DNA of 64,000 bases. It comes from Vibrio artabrorum. GTDB taxonomy: Bacteria; Pseudomonadota; Gammaproteobacteria; Enterobacterales; Vibrionaceae. The first letter of the stretch is position 1, and each line of letters begins with the position of its first letter. Below, one piece after another: positions 28,380 through 37,861 of this stretch. The stretch is taken from NCBI RefSeq assembly GCF_024347295.1, contig NZ_AP025458.1, positions 1,488,001-1,552,000 of the forward strand, in the 5' to 3' direction. Both the position numbers and the translations under genes were made by a program. The notes beneath the pieces are model-generated. The model saw only the letters and a program-made list of their open reading frames with translations, did no database searches and had not been told where the DNA came from.

Positions 28380-29033
28380 ATGAAACTGTATATTTATGAA
28401 CACTGCCCATTTTGTGCCCGTGTGTTATACGTTGCCGGTTCTTTGAACCTCAGTATTAATTCAACGGTTATTGATTATGATGATGAGACCACAACGACGA
28501 AGATATCAGGAATTAAGCAGGTTCCTGTCTTTGTTAACGACAATAATCAAGCATTAACTGAGAGCCTAGATATCATTGAGCACCTTTTGCAACAGGCTGA
28601 CGTCTGTGAAAAAAGCAAACCATCGCACGATGTACTCCAATGGCAGAGTGACGCGTTCTTAACTTTACAAAAAATTGGCTACCCTCGATGGTATTTGTAT
28701 CCACTAAAAGAGTTCAAGAAGGAGTCTGCACAAATTGCATGGCGAGAGAAAAAAGAAACCGAAACGTTAAATTTTGATGCATTGCTTGCTGATACCAAAG
28801 ATATAGCCAGAGACGCTGAAGAGTTAATCAAGCGCGCCGGCGCTTTGTTAAATACCAACCGTGACCTTGTTGACAAGAGCATTATTTTCTCCATTTTGCG
28901 TGGTTTTACCAGTGCTATAGAAATCAATTGGGACCCGTTTGTCGCTAACTGGATAATAAAACAAAGTAAAGAAACGGGTGTTTCTCTTCTCACTGAACGC
29001 TTTCCTCCTGAGCTAAATTCTGTAGCAAAATAA
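28380..29033 (+). CDS. grxB: Glutaredoxin 2
   Basis: The 217-residue protein begins MKLYIYEHCPFCARV, with the redox-active CPFC (C9, C12), a thioredoxin-fold domain and an all-helical GST-like C-terminal domain, the GrxB architecture. It reduces mixed disulfides with glutathione in the cytoplasm. The ATG at 28380 follows GGAAT at 6 bases; the frame extends 16 codons upstream without support. It is 13 bp before a membrane-protein gene and likely cotranscribed. Confidence 0.92.
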   Translation: MKLYIYEHCPFCARVLYVAGSLNLSINSTVIDYDDETTTTKISGIKQVPVFVNDNNQALTESLDIIEHLLQQADVCEKSKPSHDVLQWQSDAFLTLQKIGYPRWYLYPLKEFKKESAQIAWREKKETETLNFDALLADTKDIARDAEELIKRAGALLNTNRDLVDKSIIFSILRGFTSAIEINWDPFVANWIIKQSKETGVSLLTERFPPELNSVAK

Positions 29034-29046
29034 GGATCTAAACCCC

Positions 29047-29832
29047 ATGGAAAATAAAAACTTTGCTAATTTAATTACTCTAACCGGAATTATCGCTGTT
29101 GTCAGCGCGATTTATAATGTTCATTTATATGATGGAGCGTGGTCTGGAATTGCTACTGTGATTGCAGCTTTAATGATTCCAATTACAGCGTTTATTAACC
29201 GAAAGAATGTGAACCTGTCTTTCCTATTGCCATTATTTTTCACCACTATTGTTGTTAGAAATGCCGATCAACATGATTGGTCACAGATTGGTTGGATTGC
29301 CGCCTTAACCTATATACCATTGATTTTTCAATGCGTTGTTGTCATGAGGAGAACATTTTTAAACTATGGTTCAACTGAGACGGCACTCAGCATGTTGAGA
29401 ATATTCATAGGTTTTAACTGGTTAACACACTGCACGGAAAAACTATTTGTTTCATCTCATGACACTGGTTTGGTTGATTTCTTTGCTACTGGATTTGGAA
29501 ACTTAATCCTTGGTCATCCGCTCCCGACGGCTATGACACACGGTTTAATTGTTTTTGGTGGCATTATAGAACTTGCGACCGCGATTTCTCTTGGCCTTGG
29601 ATTGATGTCTAGGTTTGGTGCATTCATGTCTGCTGGCTACCTTATTATTGCGCAAATAATCGGTGGTCACTTTTCTGTTGGATACACGTGGATTCTTCCT
29701 GGTGGTGGATGGGAGTTGGCATTCTATTTCTTCATGGTAACCATTCCATTTATGCTACCCAATGTCGGTGGGACTGTATCATTAGACCACTTTATCTCTA
29801 AGAAGAGAGATCGATCTTACCAATACGCATAA
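29047..29832 (+). CDS. DoxX-like polytopic membrane protein
   Basis: The 261-residue protein has about eight hydrophobic segments. The C-terminal half (MLRIFIGFNWLTHCTEKLF, then HGLIVFGGIIELATAISLGLG, SRFGAFMSAGYLIIAQ, WELAFYFFMVTIPF) follows the four-helix DoxX plan, with an N-terminal extension of about 110 residues. DoxX proteins are linked to thiol and oxidative stress systems. Its 13-bp distance from grxB fits a redox role, but function is not known. Confidence 0.65.
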   Translation: MENKNFANLITLTGIIAVVSAIYNVHLYDGAWSGIATVIAALMIPITAFINRKNVNLSFLLPLFFTTIVVRNADQHDWSQIGWIAALTYIPLIFQCVVVMRRTFLNYGSTETALSMLRIFIGFNWLTHCTEKLFVSSHDTGLVDFFATGFGNLILGHPLPTAMTHGLIVFGGIIELATAISLGLGLMSRFGAFMSAGYLIIAQIIGGHFSVGYTWILPGGGWELAFYFFMVTIPFMLPNVGGTVSLDHFISKKRDRSYQYA

Positions 29833-29932
29833 CTAAGATAATTCAGCCACGAATCGCTTTTATGGCTAGGCTACCTAAGTAACGAGTTAACAATGCTTAC
29901 GTGGTAAGGTGTTAACACTCCGTTGATAGACA

Positions 29933-29965
29933 AAAAGCCCAGTGAACTGAATCACTGGGCTTTCT
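29933..29965. terminator. Bidirectional terminator between the DoxX-like gene and the FDH operon end
   Basis: AAAGCCCAGTG and CACTGGGCTTT form an 11-bp stem with A and T tracts on both sides, between convergent transcription units. Confidence 0.88.
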
Positions 29966-30013
29966 AATGACGATTATTTTAAGTAAATCGCTCTACGTTA
30001 ATTTGATGCTCAA

Positions 30014-30430
30014 CTACAAGTTTGGGCCCGTTGTCGGCTTCTGCGGTAGGTTTTGACTCAGACGTCGCATACCTTGATACATACGGACAAACCAAATCAT
30101 AATTGCAACGCCACCAAACAGCATACCGATATATGGAATGTAGAAAGCAATATCATCGATAAGATGGTTTTGATACCAGTAATCGTTCACACCGATTAAC
30201 ACACCATTAGACGTCGCTACCGTTACGATAAGTACGACAAAGAATGTGAGGTTCAAGAAGAACGAGCGAATCAAGCCATAGTAATGCGTATCCACTACTT
30301 CGCCATCTTCCCCTTTATCTAAACGATAACCCGCATAGATGATCGCAATCACACCAGAAATAAGACAAGTCACGGGTGTAAGGCAACTGAGTATATAAGC
30401 GACCCAAATACCTTTATGAGGTTTGTTCAT
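30014..30430 (-). CDS. DUF4870-like membrane protein at the end of the FDH operon
   Basis: The 138-residue protein has about three or four membrane segments (10-32, 48-72, 95-118) separated by a hydrophilic loop with RLDKGEDGEVVDTHYYGLIRS, a layout resembling the Tic20/DUF4870 group. It overlaps the cytochrome b gene by 17 bp and is the last gene before the terminator, so it belongs to the formate dehydrogenase operon. I do not know its role; it could assist the membrane complex. Confidence 0.62.
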   Translation of the reverse strand: MNKPHKGIWVAYILSCLTPVTCLISGVIAIIYAGYRLDKGEDGEVVDTHYYGLIRSFFLNLTFFVVLIVTVATSNGVLIGVNDYWYQNHLIDDIAFYIPYIGMLFGGVAIMIWFVRMYQGMRRLSQNLPQKPTTGPNL

Positions 30431-31487
30431 TCTTATTCACCCCTTCCGTTGTTTCAGTTTCTACGTGAGCGACCGATTGCTCACCGTTTTTCTCTTGTTC
30501 CATTACTTCTTTGTACCAAAGATCATGGTGCTCTTTCGCCCAAGTCTCGTCGACGTCACCGGTTACCATACCTTCTAGCGCACCTTCCATACCGAACAAG
30601 CCGATGTAGATGTGGAACACAAAACCACAGATAAGGATAAGTGCAGCCACCATGTGAACGAGGTTTGAAAGTTCCATATGACGACGGGTTTGCCCAAAGA
30701 TAGGGAAATCAAGAACCAAGCCACTGATCGCCGCCACACTTCCCATCACAATCAACAGCCAGAATAGTGCTTTTTCACCGGCATTTGAGAACTCTGCTGA
30801 TGGATGAGAGCCTTTATGTTTTCCAACCATGCCACCCAGTTTGATAAACCACTGGATATCGACCATCTTGAAAATTGATTTACGCCACCACTTGATAAGT
30901 ACGATCATCAACAGTACATAGAAAATCGGACCGATATAGTTGTGGTATTGCTTAGCGAGTAGAACGATAAAGCCCCAAAGCTCCGTTGGAATGTACGGTT
31001 TCAAAAAGTGCTTGCCGTACACCAACATCAAGCCACTGAATGCAAGCGTTAAGAAAGTAAACGCCATACTCCAGTGCAGTGCGCGATCCAATCGAGTCCA
31101 ACGCTTGATTTTACGACCCGTTCTTGGCGCACTTAGCATTAATGGGCCAATCACAACGTACATCAAAGTCACGAAAGCAATACTGCCAAAGATAGCAACG
31201 GCACCCGCAGGTGACATCCACTTCTCTTTTAATATGTACCACGTTTGACCTGGAGTACTGATCAATACACCGTGCTCGGCAGATTGAGATGTGGTGTAAC
31301 CTTGTTCACCGTTTCTCACTTGTCGCCAAAAATCAGCGCCAGCAAGTTGAACCACTTCACGTTCAGCAGAGCTAGCTTGCGTTTGTGATGAGTTCGTCTC
31401 AGATGCATAACTCATAGGAGAAAGCATTGTCAGTGCTGCCAAAATAGGCAGCACAACAAGGAAGAGACGCTTAAACATTGTAAGCAT
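30414..31487 (-). CDS. Formate dehydrogenase gamma subunit, cytochrome b556
   Basis: The 357-residue protein has a signal-like first helix (10-28), a periplasmic stretch with WRQVRNGEQGYTTSQ, then four or five membrane segments with heme-binding histidines (RLDRALHWSMAFTF, KQYHNYIGPIFYV, NLVHMVAALILICGFVFHIYIG). It anchors the FDH alpha-beta dimer and passes electrons to quinone. Compared with E. coli FdnI (about 217 residues) it is longer by the N-terminal periplasmic domain, as in the Shewanella/Wolinella-type FDH. GGAG lies 6 bases before the ATG. Confidence 0.88.
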   Translation of the reverse strand: MLTMFKRLFLVVLPILAALTMLSPMSYASETNSSQTQASSAEREVVQLAGADFWRQVRNGEQGYTTSQSAEHGVLISTPGQTWYILKEKWMSPAGAVAIFGSIAFVTLMYVVIGPLMLSAPRTGRKIKRWTRLDRALHWSMAFTFLTLAFSGLMLVYGKHFLKPYIPTELWGFIVLLAKQYHNYIGPIFYVLLMIVLIKWWRKSIFKMVDIQWFIKLGGMVGKHKGSHPSAEFSNAGEKALFWLLIVMGSVAAISGLVLDFPIFGQTRRHMELSNLVHMVAALILICGFVFHIYIGLFGMEGALEGMVTGDVDETWAKEHHDLWYKEVMEQEKNGEQSVAHVETETTEGVNKNEQTS

Positions 31488-31500
31488 ACGTCTCTCCTAC

Positions 31501-32109
31501 TTAGCTCTTAGTCGCATCGTAAGAAAGGTCGTTGCCGTTTGTCCAACCTGCACCTTTCGCACCACGCTCTACTACACGTTGACGGAATACATCAGAGACT
31601 TTCTCTGCATCGCCCGCAAGCAGTGCTTTGGTTGAACACAACGAAGCACACATTGGTAACTTACCTTCAGCAATACGGTTCGCTCCGTACTTCTGACGTT
31701 CTTCAACAGAGCCGGGTTCTGTTTCTGGACCGCCTGCACAGAAGGTACATTTGTCCATCTTACCGCGCTCACCAAAGGCTTCCTGTTTAGGGAATTGAGG
31801 TGCGCCAAACGGACAAGCAAACAAGCAGTAACCACAACCAATACAAAGATCTTTATTGTGAAGAACGATGCCGTCCTCTGTATGTTCAAAACAATCGGCT
31901 GGACAAACTGCCATACAAGGCGCATCAGTACAGTGCATACATGCGACTGAGATAGAGTTTTCGCCCGGTTCACCATCGTTCAGTGTGACAACACGGCGAC
32001 GTTGAATACCCCATTCCAGAGCATCATCATTTTCATTCTTACATGCAGTGACACAACCGTTACATTCGATACAACGTTTGGTGTCACAAAGAAATTTCAT
32101 TCTAGCCAT
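31501..32109 (-). CDS. fdhB: Formate dehydrogenase beta subunit, 4Fe-4S ferredoxin-type
   Basis: The 202-residue protein carries four ferredoxin motifs: CIECNGCVTACKNEN, CMHCTDAPCMAVCPADC, CIGCGYCLFACPFG and a last group with CTFC and CASLC. These wire electrons from the alpha subunit to the membrane cytochrome. There is no membrane anchor helix. AGGAG lies 7 bases before the ATG. It is between alpha (11 bp gap) and gamma (13 bp gap). Confidence 0.92.
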   Translation of the reverse strand: MARMKFLCDTKRCIECNGCVTACKNENDDALEWGIQRRRVVTLNDGEPGENSISVACMHCTDAPCMAVCPADCFEHTEDGIVLHNKDLCIGCGYCLFACPFGAPQFPKQEAFGERGKMDKCTFCAGGPETEPGSVEERQKYGANRIAEGKLPMCASLCSTKALLAGDAEKVSDVFRQRVVERGAKGAGWTNGNDLSYDATKS

Positions 32110-32120
32110 TTTAAGACTCC

Positions 32121-34976
32121 TTACGCTTTACGAATATTACAAAGGGTTACTTTCGTTTCCTGCATCAACGTGACAGGGTCGTAACCGTATGTGGTTGCTG
32201 TATTGGCGGCTTCGCCAATAACGTAAGGATCAGTGCCTTCAGGGTATTTAGAACGCAAATCTTCGCCTTCAAACTTACCACCGAAGTGGAACGGTAGGAA
32301 TGCCAGACCCGGTTTTACACGACGAGTGACCATCGCTTTCACTTTGATACGGCCTTTCTCTGCACCCTCAACCCAAACGTCATCACCATCTTTAAAGCCT
32401 ATGTCATTCGCGTCTTTTGGATTCACTTCAACAAACATCTCTTGTTGTAGCTCTGCTAGCCAAGGGTTAGAGCGAGTCTCTTCACCACCACCTTCGTACT
32501 CAACCAGACGACCGGATGTAAGAATAATCGGGTATTCACCAGACTTGTCTTGCTCTTGGATCGACTTGTACAACGTAGGAACACGGAAGATCGCTTCCTT
32601 ATCATCCCATGTAGGGTAGTCAGCTACTAGGTCGCGACGAGGCGTGTAAAGTGGTTCACGGTGCAGGGGTACGCGGTCTGGGAATGTCCAAACAATCGCA
32701 CGCGCTTTCGCGTTACCAAATGGGATACAACCGTGCTTGATAGCCACGCGTTGAATGCCGCCAGAAACGTCGGTCTTCCAGTTTTTGCCTTCCGCTGAAG
32801 CTTTCTCTTCTGCGGTTAAGTCATCCCACCAACCCAACTGCTTCAGAAGTTTGTCACTGAACTCTGGGTAGCCATCTTTAATTTCGCAGCCTTTTGAGTA
32901 GCTGTCTTCAGCCAGTAGGCTTTGACCTTCAAACTCCACACCGAAACGAGTACGGAAGTTACCACCGCCCTCAGCAACCGGTTTAGACGTATCGTAAAGG
33001 ATATGCGTACCTGGGTGTTTCATTTCCGGGTTACCCCAACATGGCCAAGGCAGACCGTAAGTCTCACCGTTCACAGGACCACCTTCTGCAGCAAGTGTGG
33101 TTTTGTGGAACGTGTGCCAGTTCTGTTGGTGCTCTTTCAAGCGCTCTGGGCTTTGACCGGTGTAACCGATTGTCCACATACCCTTGTTGAATTCACGAGT
33201 GATGTCTTCAATCAATGGTTGGTTGTTCTCAACACGGATGTTTTTGAACAGTTGATCAGAGAAACCAAGCTTCTTAGTAAGAAGGTACATAATTTCGTGG
33301 TCAGGTTTAGATTCGAACAGAGGCTCAACCACTTTGTCTCGCCACTGCAAAGAACGGTTTGACGCCGTTACACTGCCGTAGGTTTCAAATTGAGTGGTGG
33401 CAGGAAGCAAGTAAACGCCATCGGTACGATCGTTCATAACCGCTGCGACTGTTGGGTATGGATCAACGATAACCATCATATCCAACTTCTGCATCGCCTT
33501 CTTAATTTCTGGGCCACGAGTCTGAGAGTTGACCGCGTGTCCCCAGTAGAACATGGCACGAATGTTTTCACGCTGACGAATCTTGTCTTTATCTTCAAGT
33601 ACACCATCAACCCAACGAGAGACCGGAATACCAGCGCTGTTCATTGGCTTTTGACCACCGTATGCGTTGTCGTCGAAACGGCCTTTCACCCATTCAAAGT
33701 CAATGTCCCAAACTTTAGACCAGTGACGCCAAGAACCTTCAGACAAACCGTAGTAACCTGGCAATGTATCTGACAAGACGCCGAGGTCTGTTGCGCCTTG
33801 CACGTTATCGTGACCACGGAAGATGTTTGCACCACCGCCCGCTTTACCGATGTTACCAAGCGCAAGTTCTAATACACAGTAAGCGCGAGTGTTGTTGTTA
33901 CCCGTGGTATGTTGAGTCCCCCCCATACACCACACAACACAACCTGGACGGTTTTCCGAGAGCAATTTCGCGGTTTGGTAAACTTCTTCTTCGCTGACAC
34001 CAGTGACACGCTCAACTTCTGCAGGGTTCCACTTCGCAACTTCTTCACGGATCTCATCCATGCCGAATACACGTTGGCGGATGAATTCTTTGTCTTCCCA
34101 TTTGTTAGCAAAGACATGCCAAAGCACGCCCCAAATAAAGGCCACATCTGAACCAGGACGAAGAGAAACATAGTGATCAGATTTCGCTGCCGTGCGCGTA
34201 CGACGAGGATCCGCCACCACGATCTTACAGTTGTTCTTCTCTTTCGCAATGAGGATGTGTTGCATCGCTACTGGGTGAGCTTCTGCTGGGTTCGAACCAA
34301 TGAACAGTATCGACTTACAGTTGTGCATGTCATTGAACGAGTTCGTCATCGCACCGTAACCCCAAGTATTTGCAACACCGGCTACCGTGGTTGAGTGACA
34401 AATACGCGCTTGGTGGTCAACGTTATTGGTGCCCCAAAGCGACGCCATCTTACGGAATGCGTAAGCTTGTTCGTTACTGTGCTTAGCACTACCAAGGAAG
34501 TAAACGGAATCAGGGCCAGACTCTTTACGAAGCTCTAGCGCTTTGTTACCGATCTCTTCAATCGCTTGTTCCCAAGAAAGCTTCTTCCACTTACCGCCTT
34601 CTAATTTCATTGGGTACTTAAGACGACGTTCACCGTGGCCGTGCTCACGCAGTGCTGCGCCTTTCGCACAGTGTCCACCAGCGTTGAATGGGTGATCAAA
34701 TGCTGGCTCTTGACCCGTCCAGACACCATTTTGGACTTCAGCGTAGATACCACAACCCACAGAACAGTGAGAACAGATAGTACGTTTCACTTCTGTTTTC
34801 GCCTCTAGATCGACAGATTTAGCTTGCGCCTTTCTCATCATACCCGGAGCGAACAGACTTGCGCCTACTACCGCGCCACCCGCCGCTAATGAGGTGTTTT
34901 TCATGAAGGCGCGTCGAGACACACCCAGTTGATTCGTTTCTTTGCTCACACTATCGGAGCGTTTGACCAGTTTCAT
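32121..34976 (-). CDS. fdhA: Formate dehydrogenase alpha subunit, Mo/W-bis-MGD, Cys form
   Basis: The 951-residue catalytic subunit oxidises formate to CO2 in the periplasm. It has a Tat signal (VSRRAFMKNTSLAAGG, R21-R22), a 4Fe-4S site at C68, C71, C75 and C103, and the metal-ligand position in DHQARICHSTTVAGV at C193, where E. coli FdnG and FdoG have selenocysteine. The frame has no internal TGA, so it is a true Cys enzyme. The C-terminal molydopterin domain includes LTSGRLVEYEGGGEETRSNPWL. Genes for tungstate uptake and cofactor synthesis lie 15 kb away, so W or Mo could be bound; the sequence does not decide. Confidence 0.95.
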   Translation of the reverse strand: MKLVKRSDSVSKETNQLGVSRRAFMKNTSLAAGGAVVGASLFAPGMMRKAQAKSVDLEAKTEVKRTICSHCSVGCGIYAEVQNGVWTGQEPAFDHPFNAGGHCAKGAALREHGHGERRLKYPMKLEGGKWKKLSWEQAIEEIGNKALELRKESGPDSVYFLGSAKHSNEQAYAFRKMASLWGTNNVDHQARICHSTTVAGVANTWGYGAMTNSFNDMHNCKSILFIGSNPAEAHPVAMQHILIAKEKNNCKIVVADPRRTRTAAKSDHYVSLRPGSDVAFIWGVLWHVFANKWEDKEFIRQRVFGMDEIREEVAKWNPAEVERVTGVSEEEVYQTAKLLSENRPGCVVWCMGGTQHTTGNNNTRAYCVLELALGNIGKAGGGANIFRGHDNVQGATDLGVLSDTLPGYYGLSEGSWRHWSKVWDIDFEWVKGRFDDNAYGGQKPMNSAGIPVSRWVDGVLEDKDKIRQRENIRAMFYWGHAVNSQTRGPEIKKAMQKLDMMVIVDPYPTVAAVMNDRTDGVYLLPATTQFETYGSVTASNRSLQWRDKVVEPLFESKPDHEIMYLLTKKLGFSDQLFKNIRVENNQPLIEDITREFNKGMWTIGYTGQSPERLKEHQQNWHTFHKTTLAAEGGPVNGETYGLPWPCWGNPEMKHPGTHILYDTSKPVAEGGGNFRTRFGVEFEGQSLLAEDSYSKGCEIKDGYPEFSDKLLKQLGWWDDLTAEEKASAEGKNWKTDVSGGIQRVAIKHGCIPFGNAKARAIVWTFPDRVPLHREPLYTPRRDLVADYPTWDDKEAIFRVPTLYKSIQEQDKSGEYPIILTSGRLVEYEGGGEETRSNPWLAELQQEMFVEVNPKDANDIGFKDGDDVWVEGAEKGRIKVKAMVTRRVKPGLAFLPFHFGGKFEGEDLRSKYPEGTDPYVIGEAANTATTYGYDPVTLMQETKVTLCNIRKA

Positions 34977-34986
34977 CCGTTATCTC

Positions 34987-35187
34987 CTAAAGTGTGTCGT
35001 AGTAATCGCGAATATGCTGTGTTTCACGATAGCCGGTCTTCTTCACATCTTGTTTCGAAATTTCAACCGTTTCTGAAGCCGTTGCCATTTTGGTCGTGCC
35101 AGCGACAACAGCACCGGCCACAGCTGCGGTTGTTAAGCCTTTGAGTAAGTCCCTACGGCTTGTGTTTATCTCTTTATTATCTTTCAT
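34987..35187 (-). CDS. Formate dehydrogenase region Tat-target small protein
   Basis: The 66-residue protein is mostly a Tat signal (NTSRRDLLKGLTTAAVAGAVV) followed by a short mature part ending YRETQHIRDYYDTL. This matches the small Tat-target family that sits directly before fdhA in many proteobacteria. It may be a small subunit or export partner. Of the two adjacent ATGs, the second (35187) has better spacing to AGGAAG. Confidence 0.85.
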   Translation of the reverse strand: MKDNKEINTSRRDLLKGLTTAAVAGAVVAGTTKMATASETVEISKQDVKKTGYRETQHIRDYYDTL

Positions 35188-35264
35188 CATTGCTTCCTTA
35201 CCTCTCGGTGGATCTTTTTTGGAGGCTTCATGCCCCTCTATCGATATAATCGCGTACGGCTTGA

Positions 35265-35915
35265 TTACTCGTAATCAGTGACGTTTTTCACATCAATCTT
35301 TAATTTGTGTTTACTGGTTATCGTCTTCACGCTAAAACGCACTTGTTCTAACATTAAAAATGCTTCACATAGCTGAGCTGCAGATTTATAGAAGTTGGCA
35401 CTTTTTGCCGCTTCAAGCTGACGCGTAAAAGCGTTGAACCAAGGGCCAAGGTGTTTATTGAAAAAAGCTTGTTGAAGCGCCTCTTCTTCACCCGTTAACA
35501 TCGCCATCACTTCACATAGAGCTGCGATATGATCTTCAGGCTCTTTCACTTGGTCATCACGCTCAATGCCTAAAAGTTCGAGATCATGACGAATCTCTGC
35601 TAATGGTTTCTCCATCATAGCGCCAGTGCGATGCCAAGAACCAAATGGAACAACCTCTCCACGACCAATACCAATGAACAGATCTTGATATTCGTCTTCT
35701 AATGCTTCGCGAGAAGCTTCGGTTGCCGCTTGTTGAATAGCAACCCACGCCTTTTGCATCGCACTTTCAGACGCTTCAATGTCTAACGTTTTTAGAAACT
35801 CGATCACCTCGTCAGAAGGTGCGCAGCGAAACAGTGCAGATAAAACCAAATAAATTTCAGTTCTGAGTGTCTGTTCTTGTTCCAGTTCTTGTGCTTGATC
35901 TAAATGAGTATCCAA
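35265..35915 (-). CDS. TorD/DmsD-family chaperone for formate dehydrogenase
   Basis: The 216-residue all-helical protein has the TorD-family core EYQDLFIGIGRGEVVPFGSWHRTGAMMEKPLAEIR and PEDHIAALCEVMAML. Such chaperones bind the Tat signal of a molybdoenzyme and hold it until cofactor loading. The start is TTG at 35915 with GGAG 6 bases upstream. Position just before the Tat peptide gene and fdhA indicates that FdhA is its client. Confidence 0.85.
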   Translation of the reverse strand: MDTHLDQAQELEQEQTLRTEIYLVLSALFRCAPSDEVIEFLKTLDIEASESAMQKAWVAIQQAATEASREALEDEYQDLFIGIGRGEVVPFGSWHRTGAMMEKPLAEIRHDLELLGIERDDQVKEPEDHIAALCEVMAMLTGEEEALQQAFFNKHLGPWFNAFTRQLEAAKSANFYKSAAQLCEAFLMLEQVRFSVKTITSKHKLKIDVKNVTDYE

Positions 35916-35924
35916 GACCTACTC

Positions 35925-37616
35925 CTAATATTTCAATTGTTTCAACGGATCTTGTGCCATTGAATCGAACATATCTACCACACGACAGTCTTCACACATC
36001 GCAATGCGGTTAATCGCAGCTTCATCTGAAAAATGAGAGTGACCGCGTAACTTATCCTGTAGCATATCAATCATAGACTGCGGTGCGAATGGCTTATGAC
36101 AACGAATACATTGCGCCGCTTTTTCTTCATGAATCACCATCGCTTGCTGACGCTCTTCCTTCGCCCAGTTCATGCGAGGCGTTAGAGTCAGAACGTTCTC
36201 AGGACACGCTTTTTCACATAAGCCACATTGAATACAGTCTTGTTCAACAAACTTAAGGGATGGCGAAGCGCCGTCAGTATGCAGCGCACGTGTTGGACAC
36301 ACCGCTACACAGCTCATGCACAACGTGCAATCTTTGCTCTCACACGACACTGTGCCATATGGTGCATTGGAAGGAAGTTCAACCACATTCTCAACTGGAA
36401 TGCGAGCTGATGCCATCGCATCCAGTGCTGTAAATAGGCGTTGGCGTTTATTGCCTTGAAGCTCACCAAGTGCCAGATCGAATGAATCCACGCACAGTGT
36501 AGGAGGGCCTTCACGAAGCGATTCTAAATAAAGGATATCGATGGTTTCTTTTGGGATACCAATTTGATCAAGAAGCTCTTGAGCGATCCCGACTTCGTTA
36601 CTCAGCACACGAATGATGGTTTCGGGCATAAAGTGAGAAGCCGCAAACAAAACCTGAGTTGCGCCATTCACGAGCGCTGCAAACCACGTATCGATACCAA
36701 CAGATGGTAGCTCTTCTACCACAATTGGAATGACGTTTTCTGGGAGAGCCTTTAACGCCATCACGTTATAGGTTTCATGACGTGAGCTACAGACAAGCAC
36801 GATAGGATCTAGCCCACCCGCTTGCTCATAATTGGCTAACGTACGTTCAATGAACTTTTGAGTGTCGTCAGGGTTCGGCAATGCGTAAGAGATCGCTTCT
36901 GTCGGACAGCTTGTTGCACACGTCCCCACGCCCTGACATAAATAAGGGTTAATTTCGATCTTGTGACCCGTTTTATCTGAACCTTCACTCGACAGTGCAC
37001 CAGCAGGACAAGCATCAACACAACGCTCGCAACCTTTTACGCCACGAGAACTGTGTGCACAAAGGTCGGTGTCTAAACGGAAGAACTTAGGCTTATCGAA
37101 TGTCCCCATCAGTGTTGGGATCTCTTCCAGTGCTTCTGCCAGCTTTGGATAACCTCGACCTACTGGATAATAACCCGGTACAGGCACTTCTTCTGTCATG
37201 CAGCTATTCAGACATAGGTCTAGCACAACATCGAAACAATCGTGATTAATCGCGACTTTCGCTAGGTTATTGGTTCGACCTTTGCTTTCGATAAGAACTT
37301 CGAATGTACCGAGGAAACCAGACACTTGAACTGAGTTTGCGTAGTAAATTTCGATTGTTTTTTGACTATGGGTTTGATTCCCAGCGGCACTCGAAAGCTC
37401 CCCGTCAGTCGAAAGTAAAGTCAGGCTAGTAAGCTGCGGTAATTGTGCAGCTGCACTCTCAATGATCTTTGTTGGACCAATGATGAGTGTATTTCCCCCG
37501 CTCTCGTAACTTACGGTCGGTGGAATTAGGTTGGTTAACTCAACTGTATTCTCAAATGCATACAGCCTTGCTTTAGCGTTATTTGAAGTTGCTTGTTCTA
37601 ATAATTGTTTAAGCAT
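35925..37616 (-). CDS. Multi-cluster 4Fe-4S ferredoxin protein, first gene of the FDH operon
   Basis: The 563-residue cytoplasmic protein has no signal peptide. It carries two pairs of ferredoxin motifs (GVKGCERCVDACP and GVGTCATSCP; CTLCMSCVAVCP and CIQCGLCEKACP) separated by a domain of about 200 residues. At the C-terminus are CIRCHKPFAP and MCEDCRVVDMF, CxxC pairs that could bind zinc or another cluster. Related proteins precede fdh genes in Shewanella and other vibrios, with roles in FDH maturation or electron supply not settled. A sigma-54 promoter and palindromic sites lie upstream. Confidence 0.85.
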   Translation of the reverse strand: MLKQLLEQATSNNAKARLYAFENTVELTNLIPPTVSYESGGNTLIIGPTKIIESAAAQLPQLTSLTLLSTDGELSSAAGNQTHSQKTIEIYYANSVQVSGFLGTFEVLIESKGRTNNLAKVAINHDCFDVVLDLCLNSCMTEEVPVPGYYPVGRGYPKLAEALEEIPTLMGTFDKPKFFRLDTDLCAHSSRGVKGCERCVDACPAGALSSEGSDKTGHKIEINPYLCQGVGTCATSCPTEAISYALPNPDDTQKFIERTLANYEQAGGLDPIVLVCSSRHETYNVMALKALPENVIPIVVEELPSVGIDTWFAALVNGATQVLFAASHFMPETIIRVLSNEVGIAQELLDQIGIPKETIDILYLESLREGPPTLCVDSFDLALGELQGNKRQRLFTALDAMASARIPVENVVELPSNAPYGTVSCESKDCTLCMSCVAVCPTRALHTDGASPSLKFVEQDCIQCGLCEKACPENVLTLTPRMNWAKEERQQAMVIHEEKAAQCIRCHKPFAPQSMIDMLQDKLRGHSHFSDEAAINRIAMCEDCRVVDMFDSMAQDPLKQLKY

Positions 37617-37781
37617 TGCTCAGTTCCATCTTTGGACATGGAGAATCTGTTCAACCTTCATTGTAGTTAGCGTTAGTGAACTTGCTGAGTAATCGTTTAA
37701 CAACTCACGGTTTGGTTAGCGATTTGTTGTTCCGTCGACTTAACTTGGCAATCTACAATAAAGTTGATGATTAGCCATATA

Positions 37782-37799
37782 CAGCAAATGCCATGCCAG
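37782..37799 (-). promoter_or_regulatory. Sigma-54 promoter of the FDH operon
   Basis: On the minus strand the sequence reads TGGCATGGCATTTGCTG, with GG and GC exactly 10 bases apart, against the consensus TGGCACGnnnnTTGCW. The predicted start of transcription is near 37772, about 155 bases before the first gene's ATG. Confidence 0.75.
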
Positions 37800-37861
37800 T
37801 TTATTTACCCTTACTATTCAGTGAATTAGCACAACTTAACCTCTATTTTTACAATAAAAAA

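Noticed and set aside
32121..34976. Selenocysteine in formate dehydrogenase
   Set aside because: The codon at the ligand position encodes Cys and the frame has no in-frame TGA.
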